DNA of 64,000 nucleotides from Callipepla californica brunnescens. Its lineage: Eukaryota > Chordata > Aves > Galliformes > Odontophoridae. A program made the translations under genes and the position numbers. The notes beneath the pieces were generated by a model. That model searched no databases. It worked only from the letters and a program-made list of their open reading frames with translations, and had not been told where the DNA came from. The stretch is taken from positions 13,271,773 through 13,335,772 of the forward strand of contig JALIRH010000007.1 of NCBI GenBank assembly GCA_023055505.1, given 5' to 3'. This document shows, one piece after another, positions 1-10,382 of this stretch. The number at the start of each line of letters is the position of its first letter. Positions within the stretch are counted from its first letter, which is position 1.

Positions 1-313
1 CAGGACTGTGGTTTTGATGCTGTGTGTAATGAAATTTTGATTACAGCTTCTGCTTTCTAACATTCCAGGGGTCAAGTTGTGCCCTAATTTAACCATTGCT
101 TAACCCTTCTAACTTCTGCTAACAGCCCAGAATGAAAATGAGAGCAGTGTCTGTTCTCATTTCACTACTTGCCCTACTTAGCAAATATCAACAATGTATT
201 CAGCGATATTCTCTGTTTTACACACATATACACATCAACAACTTAAGTAAATCCTGACTTTCTAACGGAAATGAAATGAACCTTTTGAATACCATGCAGA
301 TAAATTCTGCTTT

Positions 314-338
314 TATATATATATATATATATATATAT
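314..338. repeat. (TA)n microsatellite
   Basis: An uninterrupted alternating TA run of about 12 units. It is likely length-polymorphic between individuals. Confidence 0.9.
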
Positions 339-1596
339 TCCATTCTGACTGGAGGAGTGAAAAGATAGGAAATTGATTAGGATAGAACAAAATCAGAATG
401 GGAGAGCTGAGCTAAATCTTAATGGGTCCTTTATTTTGTGTCTACTGAGCTTTTGCTGATGAATAATTCATTTATTTCTTATGAAGAAAAGTCAGGTTTG
501 TGCGTACTTACACACAGATCAGAAATGGCTGAATACAGTTCTAACTGTTGACCTTTCATTGACATTAAATGTCCAGTGCTACAGAACAGATTCACTGAAT
601 CATTGATGCACGCCACTCACAGTGATTATCTGAAGAACATAATTCATGTTGAAAATAGAAATGTGCAATCTACAAAAAAAGAAGTAAAAATCAGTTTTTT
701 TTGTTTTTTCTTTGTTATCATCATCAGTTTGTTTTATTTCCAAATGTCTTGCAAGTTTGGAAAATCAGTGATCAAGTGAAGTCTCAGGTATAAAAAATCC
801 TGATTCTTTCTTAGAAAACATTATCCACATAGCAACGAGGAGAATTAACAAGGAAATGGGCGTTTGTATCTCTTAGGTACCAAAGTGGAGCATTTGCCTC
901 TTTGTATATTTTATGTTTATGTTTCTAATATGTATGTGACTATGTATAAAGCACCTTATTTATATCTATAAACATTCAGGAACAGCAGCATTTCAAAACA
1001 CTGATGCTCCAGTGAGAGTGAAATAAATTCCTTAGTTCCAATATTCTAAAGCATCTAAGCCCTTTTCTCAAAAACATGGCATGTGTTACTGGCTACAGAA
1101 TGAAACAATGTTCTGTGGGTGTTAATCTGAGAGGGAACTGGGATTACTTCTTTTTAAGTAGGATCTTGTGTAAAAAGTGTGTCATGAGGTAAATTCTAGT
1201 TGCCCGTTTATTTGCTTGTCTTAAATATTGTCCCTAACAATATTTGCTGTGTTTAGACAAGTCTGTTTTCCTCAGTGCTTTAACATTCTGAAAGTGAAAC
1301 CTATTCAAGCTGTCTAATTACAATTCTTACCAAATAACATCACTTCTCACAATCATAACAACATTTAATAATGAATTAAGTCCTTAGCTCTAGCAAAGCT
1401 TGTAGCTGAGTAGCTCTCAGAAGGTGTTCAGTGAAGAAAGTAAGTCTGAATGGCTTGGAACAGAAGTGCAATTTAGTATTGAGAAGAATTTAGTGAAGCG
1501 CCACTGTTCATTCATATGTAACAATGAATATGAGAAGTTTATATAGGATGTAGGTCACTAAAGAATGAATGGAGAGGATAAGAATGGTAACTAGTT

Positions 1597-1621
1597 AAAA
1601 AAACAAAACAAAACAAAAAAA
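1597..1621. repeat. A-rich (CAAAA)n low-complexity tract
   Basis: A runs interrupted by single C at roughly five-base spacing. No transposon body was recognised immediately upstream, so it is probably a simple repeat and not the tail of a retroposon. Confidence 0.75.
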
Positions 1622-1684
1622 CCCTTACTGAATTTGAATTGCCAAATGGAAGAAAATGCTAGAAAGAGAGGAAGGGTGGGTGGA

Positions 1685-1708
1685 CATACGCACACACATA
1701 CGCACACT
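1685..1708. repeat. short imperfect (CA)n tract
   Basis: CA-rich stretch broken by TACG steps. It has degenerated and is probably not highly variable. Confidence 0.6.
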
Positions 1709-2979
1709 GGCACTCCAGAGAGGGGAGAGGACTTGTCTTTTTTAGAGGAAAATGTCTGCTTCTATGGTCTATTCTAAACTCAAGTGGTCTTTTATTATTT
1801 CAGTCAATATCACACTTTCCCATCTGCGTAAAAAGAAATCTTCAGTATATGAATGCCAGTGTGTATAATTTATCCTTGAGCTCACCTTTGAAATGTAACC
1901 GCCGTGTACCAATTGAAGGGATTGCCCTCACAGGGATCAGTCAAAACACTGACATTCATATAGCTAGATTGGGTGATCCAGGCAGAGACATGTCTGGGAT
2001 GTATCTGTACTGCAATCACAGGGATGTGGTGCACTGTAGTGAAATACAGAAGAATAGAGAATCTTTAAACTGTGGCTAGGTTACCTCAGGTACTGGTATC
2101 AGCCTTTAAAACAGCAGGAAGGTTCTGTGAACAAACTTTCTTTGACAAGCAAGCAGATTGCCTGTGCACTACGTCCTCAAAAGCAGACTTCATGTAGCTC
2201 AAGAAAGTTTCAAACTAATGCATTAAGTTAGAAAGGGGTTAGATCATGATAATTATCACATGACAATCACATGCAGATACTAGTAAAGTGCATGTGTGTT
2301 TCCTTCATGTTTATACGTTTTATCACACATTGCTTTTGTAACTAAGGTGCATTTCCATTTTATTCTCTAAGGAACTACAGAGAATGTGTTACATGTTGTT
2401 GATAAATAGTCTAATTAAAGGCAAAAAGTGAAGTATTCAATGGTGACCACACTTTGTACATACACGTATATCTCCTGATGTTTAGAGAAGGGTCTGGCTC
2501 TTGTTTTCCTATAGCAGCATTAGCTCAAACTGAGTATCAGTTAAAACTACACCATTATGTTAAAGCTTACACATCTCTGTGCTCCTGAAGAGGAACTGTG
2601 CCCTTGGGTCATGATAGTAGTTCCCTAGACAGGATCCTGAACTCCTTAGGGTTATCTTTGCTGCAGATGTCTCTTCTCTTTGCTACTTGTCTTAATGAGT
2701 CTCTCTGGACCTTCTTTTCCCATTATTCAGTCTCTCTTCTGAAGTTCAGGGCTGCCAGAACAGCATCTTACTCATTCTATTTGCTGGGAGACTTCCCTCA
2801 TTGGCCTTCTGCTACTTTCACCTTCATCTGAATGGGAGGCATGCTGTGTAAGTCTCATTTATGGTCCTTCTTAGCGAGCTAGAATTCTGAAATGTCTCTT
2901 TTTATACTTGTATTATGCTTCTTTTCTTCTACGTAAGTTGATTTCTTAATAATTATACTCTAAGAAATGGGAATAAGTA

Positions 2980-3422
2980 CAATGGCTTTTCCAAACATAA
3001 TGCCTTCTATTTTATTATGTTGGTCCATGGTGTCAGAAGTGAATGTTGGTGTTATGGCAGCAGAGATTTAACCTTCTTGCCAGTATTCCATTAGTTTTTG
3101 TTGCTGAGTGGCAGCAGAGGGGCACTCTGACGGAGACTGGAGTCTGTCATGGAAGCATGTATGAAGCAAATATATGGAATTGAATTCCTCCATGTGGAAA
3201 AATGGCTCCCACTGACATTCATCAATGCATACTGAACATTTATGGAGACCAAACAGTGGATGTGAGCACAGTGAGGCAGTGGGTGGTGCTTTTCAGCAGT
3301 GGCAGCAGTGGCTCACCTCTGCTGGTATAGGTTTTTACAAGCATGACATACAGGCTCTTATTCATTGCTGGCAAAAATGCATAACGAGTGGTGGTAACTA
3401 TGTTGGAAAACAGTGTGACTCT
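2980..3422 (+). mobile_element. Galluhop-like mariner, internally deleted copy
   Basis: The left end resembles the terminal inverted repeat of the mariner at 6019-8198 (CCAAACATAATGCCTTCTAT against CCAAAAGTAATGCCTCCTAT in related copies). The body encodes, in broken frames, the transposase N-terminal region (PTDIHQCILN, VDVSTVRQWVV). It then jumps at about 3302 straight to the C-terminal region (ALIHCWQKCI, then a short stretch like DYVEKQ). The whole middle of the transposase, including the catalytic aspartate region, is absent, so the copy is non-autonomous. The deletion joins nearly the same two points as in the copy at 51565-52076. The right terminal repeat could not be found and the element seems to fade out near 3420. 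Confidence 0.8.
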
Positions 3423-3754
3423 GCAAGTAACTGGCTGCACAGGAGACAGTAAAAATAGGTTTCATATTGGGTCTATGGAAGAAGCAGAGTAATGGTTGAT
3501 GTTCCCGGAAAAGTGGCAAAGCAGAGTTGTAATGCTTTCCTGATTCCCTACACAGAAGCCTGTAAAACCAGTGATTTTTAATATGTGATTACAAATTTAT
3601 ACTCTATATAAAGCTCATGGTAAGAGTTTTTAAAATGATTTTTACAGAGGGTTTCCATGCTCCAAGAAAGTAGCAGAATAGATCCTAGCTGCAGAATTGA
3701 GGCATACTGATGCCTGACGGTTTGATTACTGCCCAATCCTAAGTATGGTTTGGT

Positions 3755-3845
3755 ATCATAGAATCATTAAGGCTGGAAAAGGCCTCATCAAGCTATCAAG
3801 CTCAACCATCAAGCCATCACCATACCCAGTACACCACAGGAACAA
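3755..3845 (-). mobile_element. CR1 LINE, 3'-end fragment
   Basis: Reads as the reverse complement of a CR1 3' end: ATCATAGAATCATTAAGG followed by a diverged copy of the segment just upstream of the tail (AAGACCTC-like, TCAAGCTCAACCATC). Only about 90 bases remain, so this is a heavily 5'-truncated insertion. It lies 55 bases left of the AT-rich tract. Confidence 0.8.
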
Positions 3846-3900
3846 GTTACAGTGTGCATATATATTAGTTTCTTTCTCAATTCTCAATGGGTTTTATTTT

Positions 3901-3998
3901 CTTTGTGTGTGTGTATGTATGTATGTATATATAAACTATATATACTATATATATATAATATATATATATAGTATATTATGTATATATTATATATATAA
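3901..3998. repeat. TG/TATG/TA compound microsatellite
   Basis: Begins as (TG)n, passes through (TATG)n and becomes almost pure alternating TA with several short palindromes. It can fold on itself and is probably both variable and hard to sequence. An 85-codon frame from 3745 to 4002 that runs through it is an artefact of the repeat. Confidence 0.9.
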
Positions 3999-6018
3999 GT
4001 AGATTAGTATGTAGTTGTTGTTTATTCCATTACCTCATTCTAGCACAGAATAAAGCACAGGACAGAGAACCAGGGTTGTGTAATAAACCACAACCTGTAC
4101 ACTGAAGTTGAAAATGGGGAAGAGAAAAAAAAGGAAGAAGAAAAGGGAGGCATTTTGTATATACCAAATACCCTTAGCATTTATGTTAGTTTAAACGTGA
4201 ACTTGAATGAAAATACAAGAAATGTTAATTTCTTTCAAGTGGTCATTTCAGTTTTCATAATCTTTCTATTCCTTTAATTTTTACTTCTTTATAAGCTTGT
4301 AAGCCATAGCAGAACACTTTACTTTTCTCTTTTGATTGCTTAGGTAATTAACATTTCAGGTTTTGACCATGGATGTTTCAGAATGATGTGTAGCTTGACT
4401 AACAGTTTTATGAGAATTGTTAAAGAAGTACTTTTGGATTACAAGTTTAAAAATATCTATATACAACACTGAAAGTAATACAACACTGAAATTATTCTGC
4501 AACTTACTTACAAACGGAATGTGAGCATGTTTGATATGGCTTGATTCTTGTACTGAATTAGTCAGTGAGTTTGTTGTGTAGTGTGGTGCTATTCCTTTAC
4601 CTTTATTGTGTAAATTGGCTTAAAGTGATCTTTTCCAGAAAAAAATGGTGCTTTTCAACTCCTGCTCAAGTCTTCAAGTAATGTTAATTGTTTAAAGCTT
4701 TAGACCTCTATTTTAAGGATGGAATTAAATTGCCCTGTATTATCATGTATCTGTCCAATCACTGTAAAGATAGCTTGTCTAACTTAATTTGGTGCAGAGC
4801 TGACTTTGTGATATGTGTCATCTGAGGACACAGTGAGCTAAGCTTAGTATGAAGTCTTGTTTTAGGCTAGATTTGTAGAACAATCTTAAAGCCATTCCTT
4901 ACAATGGCAATATGAGCAGCTATCTATGTCAGTAGTTTAGCCTAAATATCTGTCTTCTTGGTACCTAATGCTTTCTTAGGAGCCTTGATGGGGAAGGAAA
5001 ATCTACACTAGCAACAGTAAAGAAAAGAAGTATTATACTGGGAATTAGAACATGTAGAGTGTCTGTGGGAATATGTAGAATCTTGATTGTTTTAAATCCG
5101 AATGTGTATTAGATTTGGCTTGGGATAGGGTTTAGTCTCTTGTTGCATTTTTACTGAGTAGAATATTAAATAGCTGCCGGATGCTGCAGACAGGTGTTTT
5201 TAGAATGTCTGCTTCTGCACATTTTTACATACCAATTAACATTCAGATCTGGTAGCACTTCTCATCCTCTCCTTACTTCCTGGTTTCTAAGTGATCCCCA
5301 CAAAATTCTGTTATGCAAGCAAAAATTGCTCTGTGCTGCCTTTTAAGACACAGGGGAATTGAGGGAGGGTGAGGGAGCTGACTACATAAATGAAGGCTGC
5401 ATAAAAATGGAAGTGAGGTGGTCCCACGTAAAGGGCAATGTTTGTTTGCACTCACCTATCTATAGATTAGAGATTAGACTGGAATATAAAATGCTTCTGC
5501 CACTGTTTCTTTATATAATCTCCCTACCTAGCCAGGAAAATGCATAGCAGAGTGCCCCTTGAGAGCTGTATTTCCTTTCCTTTGACCAAAAACAGATAGT
5601 CTATGGAAGATTGTAAAGGCATTTATGCATAGACATATTCTCTGATGCAAGCCGTAAAGGACTAGCTGCTCTTCTTAATTTCAGTCAAATAAAGTGAATT
5701 AGCATTGGTTTTGCTTGTCTTCTTTGAGCAGAGTCCAGAACTGGAGATGAAATCCCTGTGGCAATTATGGACAGACCCCAGCATTATGCTCCTGTCATTT
5801 TTATTTATTAAAAATGAGTGTTGGTAGGAACTTGCATTCCTAGTATTTTAAGATTAGATTTAATCTTTAGAATAACTTTTGTTGTAATTAATCCTGAAGG
5901 TATTTATCAGGAACAGGATTGCTTAATAAATAAATACAGCAGAATATTGTAATATAGATGTACATATTCAAAATATTTATGTGTCTTGAACTTCACTGTA
6001 ATCCTCACTTACTGTGTA
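3999..6018. other. unique non-coding sequence, no gene seen
   Basis: AT-rich sequence with no recognised transposon and no convincing open frame. A 17-base tandem duplication at 4461-4494 is listed separately. The stretch ends at the TA dinucleotide (6017-6018) that abuts the mariner terminal repeat. Confidence 0.55.
4461..4494. repeat. 17-bp tandem duplication
   Basis: Two adjacent 17-base copies beginning ATACAACACTGAAA differ only near their ends (GTA against TTA). Probably replication slippage. Confidence 0.85.
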
Positions 6019-6068
6019 GGTTGCTTCAAAAGTAATGCCTCTTTGTTTTCATGGAAGCTGCAACGGAT

Positions 6069-8040
6069 TCATAAAGCACAACAACCCTGTTTGATAGAGA
6101 AAGTCTCAACTACCAGAAACTGTTTTTCAACATAGTCATCACCATCAGCTATGCATTTTTGACATGAATGAGTGAAAGCCTGCGTGCTGTTCTTGTAAAA
6201 ATCTGCACCAGTGGAGGTGACCCACTGTTTCATAACTGCTATGATGGTGTTATTGCTGGGAAGATATTGCAGTTCATCTTTCAATGGCCTGATGAGAGTC
6301 AGGGAGTCTCACTCCATTGCCAAATCTGGAGCATATAATGGATCAGGAATCCTGAGTGTAGTAGAACAATCCAGGCAAGACTGGCAGTGTGCGCCACAGT
6401 CTTCAAACTGTTATGTGGCCTGGTGTTATTGTGTTGCAAGAGAAAAGTTGTCTTCTCTGGTCTGACTCTGGGAGTTTGAGCCTTCAGCTTAGTCAGGATC
6501 ATTATGTAGCAGTCAGAATTGATGGTTTGCCTGGTTTATGGGAAATCCATAAGGATCAATCCTTTCCTGTCCCAAAAGACAGGACACAGCACTTAACCTG
6601 CTGGGGGCTGCATCTTTTTCTTCAGTGGGAAAATCATGTGCTACTCCATGCACTGCCATTTTGACTTCAGCTCATAGCGGTGATACCATGTCTCATCACT
6701 GGTAATGATGTGATCCAGGAAACTGTCACCTTCAGCCTCATATTGGTTCGGTATGTCCTGACAAACTTGCATATGGTGTTCTTTCTGTTTCTGTGTGAGC
6801 ATTCATGGGTCCCACCTGGCACAAACTTCATGATATTCCAACGTTGCCAGCATCATTTTCAACATATTGAAGCTGATACTCAGCTCTGTGCATGGTTCTC
6901 TTGTGTAAATCTGCTGATTTGAATGAAGAGCGAGAAGAAAAGAGTGTAAAAGAGTATAAGGAAGCTGCTAGGCTGTGTAGGGATGAGGTTAGGAAAGCCA
7001 AGGTCCAGCTTGAATTGAACTTGACAAGGGATGCCAAGAAGAACAAGAAGGGCTTCTCCAGGTACCTCAACCAGAAAACAAAAGTCCAGGAGGTAACAAC
7101 AGACAAGGAGAAGGCTGAGGTACTTAACAGCTTTGTTGCCTCAGTCTTCCCCAATAACTGCTCACCATAAACCTCTCAAGCATTTGGTTTGGTAGGAGGG
7201 GACTGGGGAAGCAACATCCCTCCCACTGTAAGTGAAGATTATGTTTGTGACCACCTGAGTGAGCCAGCAGTGTGCCATTGCAACTCAGAAAGCCAACCAT
7301 ATCCTGGGCTGCAGGGCAAGGGAGGTGATCCTGTCCCTCTGCTCTGCAGTAGTGAGACCTCACCTGGAGTACTGTGTTCAGATGTGGAGTCTTCAGAGCA
7401 GGAAAAACACATACCTGTTGGAGCATGTCTAAAGGAGGGCTAGAAAAATGGTCCTTGGAATGGAAGACATCCCATGAGGCTGAGAGAAGTGGGGCTCTTC
7501 AGCCTGGGGAAGAGAAGGCTGTTAGGTGATCTGATGGTGGTCCTTCAGTATCTATAGGGGAGCTACAGGAAAGAATAGGACAGAGTTTATCAGGGTCTGT
7601 GTTGATAGGACAAGGGGAAATGGTTTCAAGCTTGGGAAGGATAGATTTAGATTAGATATAAGGAAAACATCTTTAACAGCAAGGGTGGTGAGGCATTGTT
7701 ACAGGTTGCCCAGTGATGTGGTTGATGCCCCAACCCTGGAGACTTTCAAGGTGAGTCTGGACCAGGCCCTGGGCAACCTGATCCCTGTTCATTTCAGCAG
7801 TTGGACTAAGTGGCCATCAGAATTCCCTCCAGCTCGAAGGATTCTGTGGTTCTATGATTTGTGCAGATAAACTGATAGAGTCTCTCTTCATTTTGTGGTA
7901 TGACAGCTTTGCATGGCCATCCGGAGTGTAGCTTGACTTTCACGTTGCTGTTGCCACTACTGAAATGCACCACCCACCGTCTCACCGTGCTCACATCCTC
8001 TGTTAGCTCTCCAGAAATGTGCTTCCATGTCAGATGCCAT
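6069..8040 (-). pseudogene. mariner transposase pseudogene, interrupted by CR1
   Basis: A DD34D-type transposase would cut and rejoin the element's own ends. The likely start (MASDMEA) is at 8038-8040 on the minus strand, followed at once by a deletion of roughly 100 bases compared with the copy at 19478. The HTH/linker region (DVSTVRRWVVHFSSGNSN, later GWPCKAV and NEERLYQF) follows, then the CR1 insertion at 6921-7860, then the catalytic part. The first catalytic motif is kept as ITSDETWYHRYE (about 6680-6706). The second, normally an HDNARPH-type motif, reads HNNTRPH near 6410-6440, so its aspartate has become asparagine. The downstream region that should carry the third aspartate is unrecognisable. 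The C-terminus (QWVTSTGADFY, QKCIADGDDYVEKQ) is clear. Frameshifts, stops, the lost catalytic residue and the CR1 make it inactive. Confidence 0.88.
6921..7860 (+). mobile_element. CR1 LINE inserted in the mariner, RT core deleted
   Basis: The 5' part encodes the CR1 ORF2 linker between endonuclease and reverse transcriptase (YKEAARLCRDEVRKAK, FSRYLNQKTKVQ, AEVLNSFVASVF). At about 7265 it jumps to the region after the reverse transcriptase (QQCALVAKKAN-like, then [15 protein letters not shown]), so about 1 kb including the catalytic core is missing. The 3' end is a typical CR1 tail (TTCTGTGGTTCTATGATT). Mariner coding sequence resumes immediately after 7860. TGATTT occurs at both junctions (6915-6920 and 7855-7860), which may be a short target duplication or tail microhomology. 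The insertion is later than the mariner. Confidence 0.9.
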
Positions 8041-8198
8041 TTTGTTACAGTGCCCCTCTGCTGCCTTCTGTCACACAGCAACAAGATGTAACTGAATATC
8101 GTCTGGAGGGTTCCCCCTCAACTGCCGTACCACCAACGTCTGCCTCTGATATAGTATGCCAACATAATAAAATAGAAGGCATTACTTTTGTAGCAACC

Positions 8199-9889
8199 TC
8201 TGAGTATATTTACTTTGCAACATTTTCTCTGTCTTCTAATATAATTCTGCGTGCAGTGTGTGGTCTTGAAGTTCCTAGCAGCCAGATTTGTGGATAGACC
8301 TGTACTCCGAATATTTGTGTTTTAGTTGCAGTCCCTTTTCCCCTGCATTGTTCCACTGCCAACAGCAGGATCAGTTGGCAGTGCTGGGCAGAGCTATTAT
8401 AGCAGGATTTCTGACTGTAACTCCAGGCAGAATTTTGTGAAATCTCTAATAACACCCTTCCATGTTCTGCAAAAACATTTATAGGGGTTGTATGGGGTTA
8501 TGATAGCTATGGAGAAACCCACTAGCCGAAGAGGGAATCTAGCATTTTAATCTTGAAAATGGTCTTGCATACAGATTTTCTGACTGTGTACCACCAAAGA
8601 GTATGGTTTACACCTTTATTGTGTCCTTCATCCAGAGCACCACAAAACATTTTACAGCAAGCAGCAGTCTAAACCGAAGATTTATGGAAAGGAGTTGACA
8701 TAGGGAGGTGGAAAGAAATCATATTAGCATGGAGCAACAGAATTAAAAATAAATTAAATAAAATAATAACAAAAAATAAATAGCTTTAGGAAAAAGTGTG
8801 ATTTACAGATCTCAGGTGATTTTATACACTGCTAGGTAGGTCGCTTCTCATTTTGCACGATGTATAGAAAGAAGTGTGTGTTTGCTTAACTCAGGCTTTT
8901 GCAAACAAAAATAAACAGTCTTGCTGTCATGAGATACAAGATAAACAGAACATTTCCTGAATTCACTTACATAGAAATTAAATCACTGTCCTGTGACCGT
9001 GTTACATCACCAATCCATGCAGACGTATCTCCCCTAGTCTGAATTTCCTCATTTGTATGAAAAAAATTGCTTTAAGTATGGAGTCATGCCAGGTAAGATT
9101 TCCCAGCGTGTCTGTAATACCACTTTGGGATTTGAAATGTATCATCCTTACCTATACACGCAGAAAAAGCTTCTCTTGCACAAGGAAGGAAAAGCAGTGA
9201 AAGATGAGCATATGCACACATGCTAGTGGTTTCTTAAAGATAGTAATCAATCTCTGCTGTTCCTCCACGGTTCTAAGAGCTTCTGTGTCTCTTTTGTCAT
9301 GTTAGCTCAGTGCACTTAGGCATTCCGGTGCATCATTCTTTCATAAAATATGAGTAAGCAAAAATACATCCCAGAATAATAACACAATAAATGTGATGAG
9401 TAGGAATTCTTTCCATTCACCTTTTTTTTTTTAATAGGGGATCCCATTATATTGCCTTGCTCATGTTGAAATTTGTTCTGTTGTTTCAGCATGATGGATT
9501 CAAAGCTTGATGTGTAGCTTCCTGTCTTGATACGAGTGTCTTCTCATCTTTAAGATCACAGTTGTTGGTCCCACCACCCCTGCCTTTTGCATCTTTGGAG
9601 ATACCTTCCATCTTCTAATTATGGTTTGAGTTGGTTTGTTGCTGTTGTTGTTTGGGGTTTGTTTTGTTTTTTGTTTTTGTTGTTTTTGTAATGTAGACAC
9701 CACACGGGTAAAAATGGAACAGAAAAGTAAAATAATTCATCCAATAAATAAAATGATGATACTTCAAGTAGTTTAAAAGTATAAAGCAATGATAGTATCT
9801 TTAAATGATTTATGTTTTAATCCATAAGAAACACAACAGTTTTGGAAGAAATTGCAATAATGTCTGAACCTACCACAAACAGGAAAGCA
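8199..9889. other. unique non-coding sequence, no gene seen
   Basis: No transposon or convincing gene was recognised. The one notable object is the T/G-rich tract at 9622-9689, listed separately. Open frames are under 85 codons and resemble nothing I know. Confidence 0.55.
9622..9689. repeat. GT/T-rich low-complexity tract
   Basis: Dominated by GTTT and GTTTT units. It could be an old reverse-oriented A-rich tail, but no retroposon body was recognised next to it. Confidence 0.8.
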
Positions 9890-9982
9890 TGGAAGCCTGG
9901 TCTAGGGATCTGCTTTGGCAGAGGTTGGAGTCGATGATCTCTAGAGGTCCCTTCCAGCCCCTACAATTCTGTGATTCTGTGA
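9890..9982 (+). mobile_element. CR1 LINE, 3'-end fragment
   Basis: Contains the characteristic CR1 terminal segment GATCTCTAGAGGTCCCTTCC, then CTACAATTCTGTGATTCTGTG. It matches the same segment of the longer copies at 28591, 33110 and 57441. Only about 90 bases are left, the result of extreme 5' truncation. Confidence 0.92.
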
Positions 9983-10353
9983 AACATTAGTACAGTACAG
10001 TAACCATAATTGGGTGACAGTTGCATGCAGGATAATTTCCTAGCTTCTGTGTAAGAGCATGATAAATATTCTCATGATAAACGTTGAAACTTCAAGGCAC
10101 AATACAGCTCGCCTATCTAGGTCTCTCCTGAGACTGGTATCACGTCTGCTAGGTCAGGATCTGATTTTACAGACATGAAAATGTTGTCAACTGAGAGACT
10201 GAAAATTACTTTAGAAGTTGGGCTTCTGTTGTCATGTATGGTGAATTCAGAGCTAACAGAAATGTTAATAGGATGTGTTTGTGATGGAGGTTTGCAGTAA
10301 TGTCTGCAGGGACAGAAGAATGACATTATTTTCCTTATAGGAAGCCCTTGAGT

Positions 10354-10382
10354 ATGTTGTTAGCATTTGATGCTAACAACAT
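10354..10382. repeat. perfect 13-bp inverted repeat with 3-base loop
   Basis: The left arm ATGTTGTTAGCAT and the right arm ATGCTAACAACAT are exact reverse complements separated by TTG. As RNA it would form a 13-pair stem, too short for a typical microRNA precursor unless pairing extends imperfectly outward; the next flanking pair is T opposite T. No transposon ends were recognised around it. Confidence 0.95.

Larger units (their letters stand above)
1..2979. other. unique non-coding sequence, no gene seen
   Basis: Apart from the short simple repeats listed separately I see nothing recognisable here. Open frames reach only about 77 codons, have no family resemblance I recognise, and are what AT-rich non-coding DNA gives by chance. 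No transposon tails, splice-flanked open frames or RNA genes were recognised. Confidence 0.6.
6019..8198 (-). mobile_element. Galluhop-like mariner, nearly full length, split by CR1
   Basis: The left end reads GGTTGCTTCAAAAGTAATGC and the right end reads GGCATTACTTTTGTAGCAAC, a near-perfect inverted pair. The left end is preceded by TA, the usual Tc1/mariner target. Without the CR1 at 6921-7860 the element is about 1.24 kb, close to the usual mariner length of about 1.3 kb. Transposase-like sequence runs on the minus strand with the N-terminus near 8040 and the C-terminus near 6069. The name Galluhop is from memory of avian mariner families; the mariner class is supported by the residues visible in the pseudogene entry. 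Confidence 0.9.

Noticed and set aside
3745..4002. 85-codon frame
   Set aside because: Its first part is a CR1 fragment and its end is translated TG/TA microsatellite.
6069..6502. Two minus-strand frames that look like a real protein
   Set aside because: They are real transposase sequence but are pieces of the broken mariner and not a host gene; reported there.
9622..9689. T/G-rich tract as the tail of a reverse-oriented retroposon
   Set aside because: No retroposon body lies next to it, and CR1 tails use octamer repeats, not poly-A.
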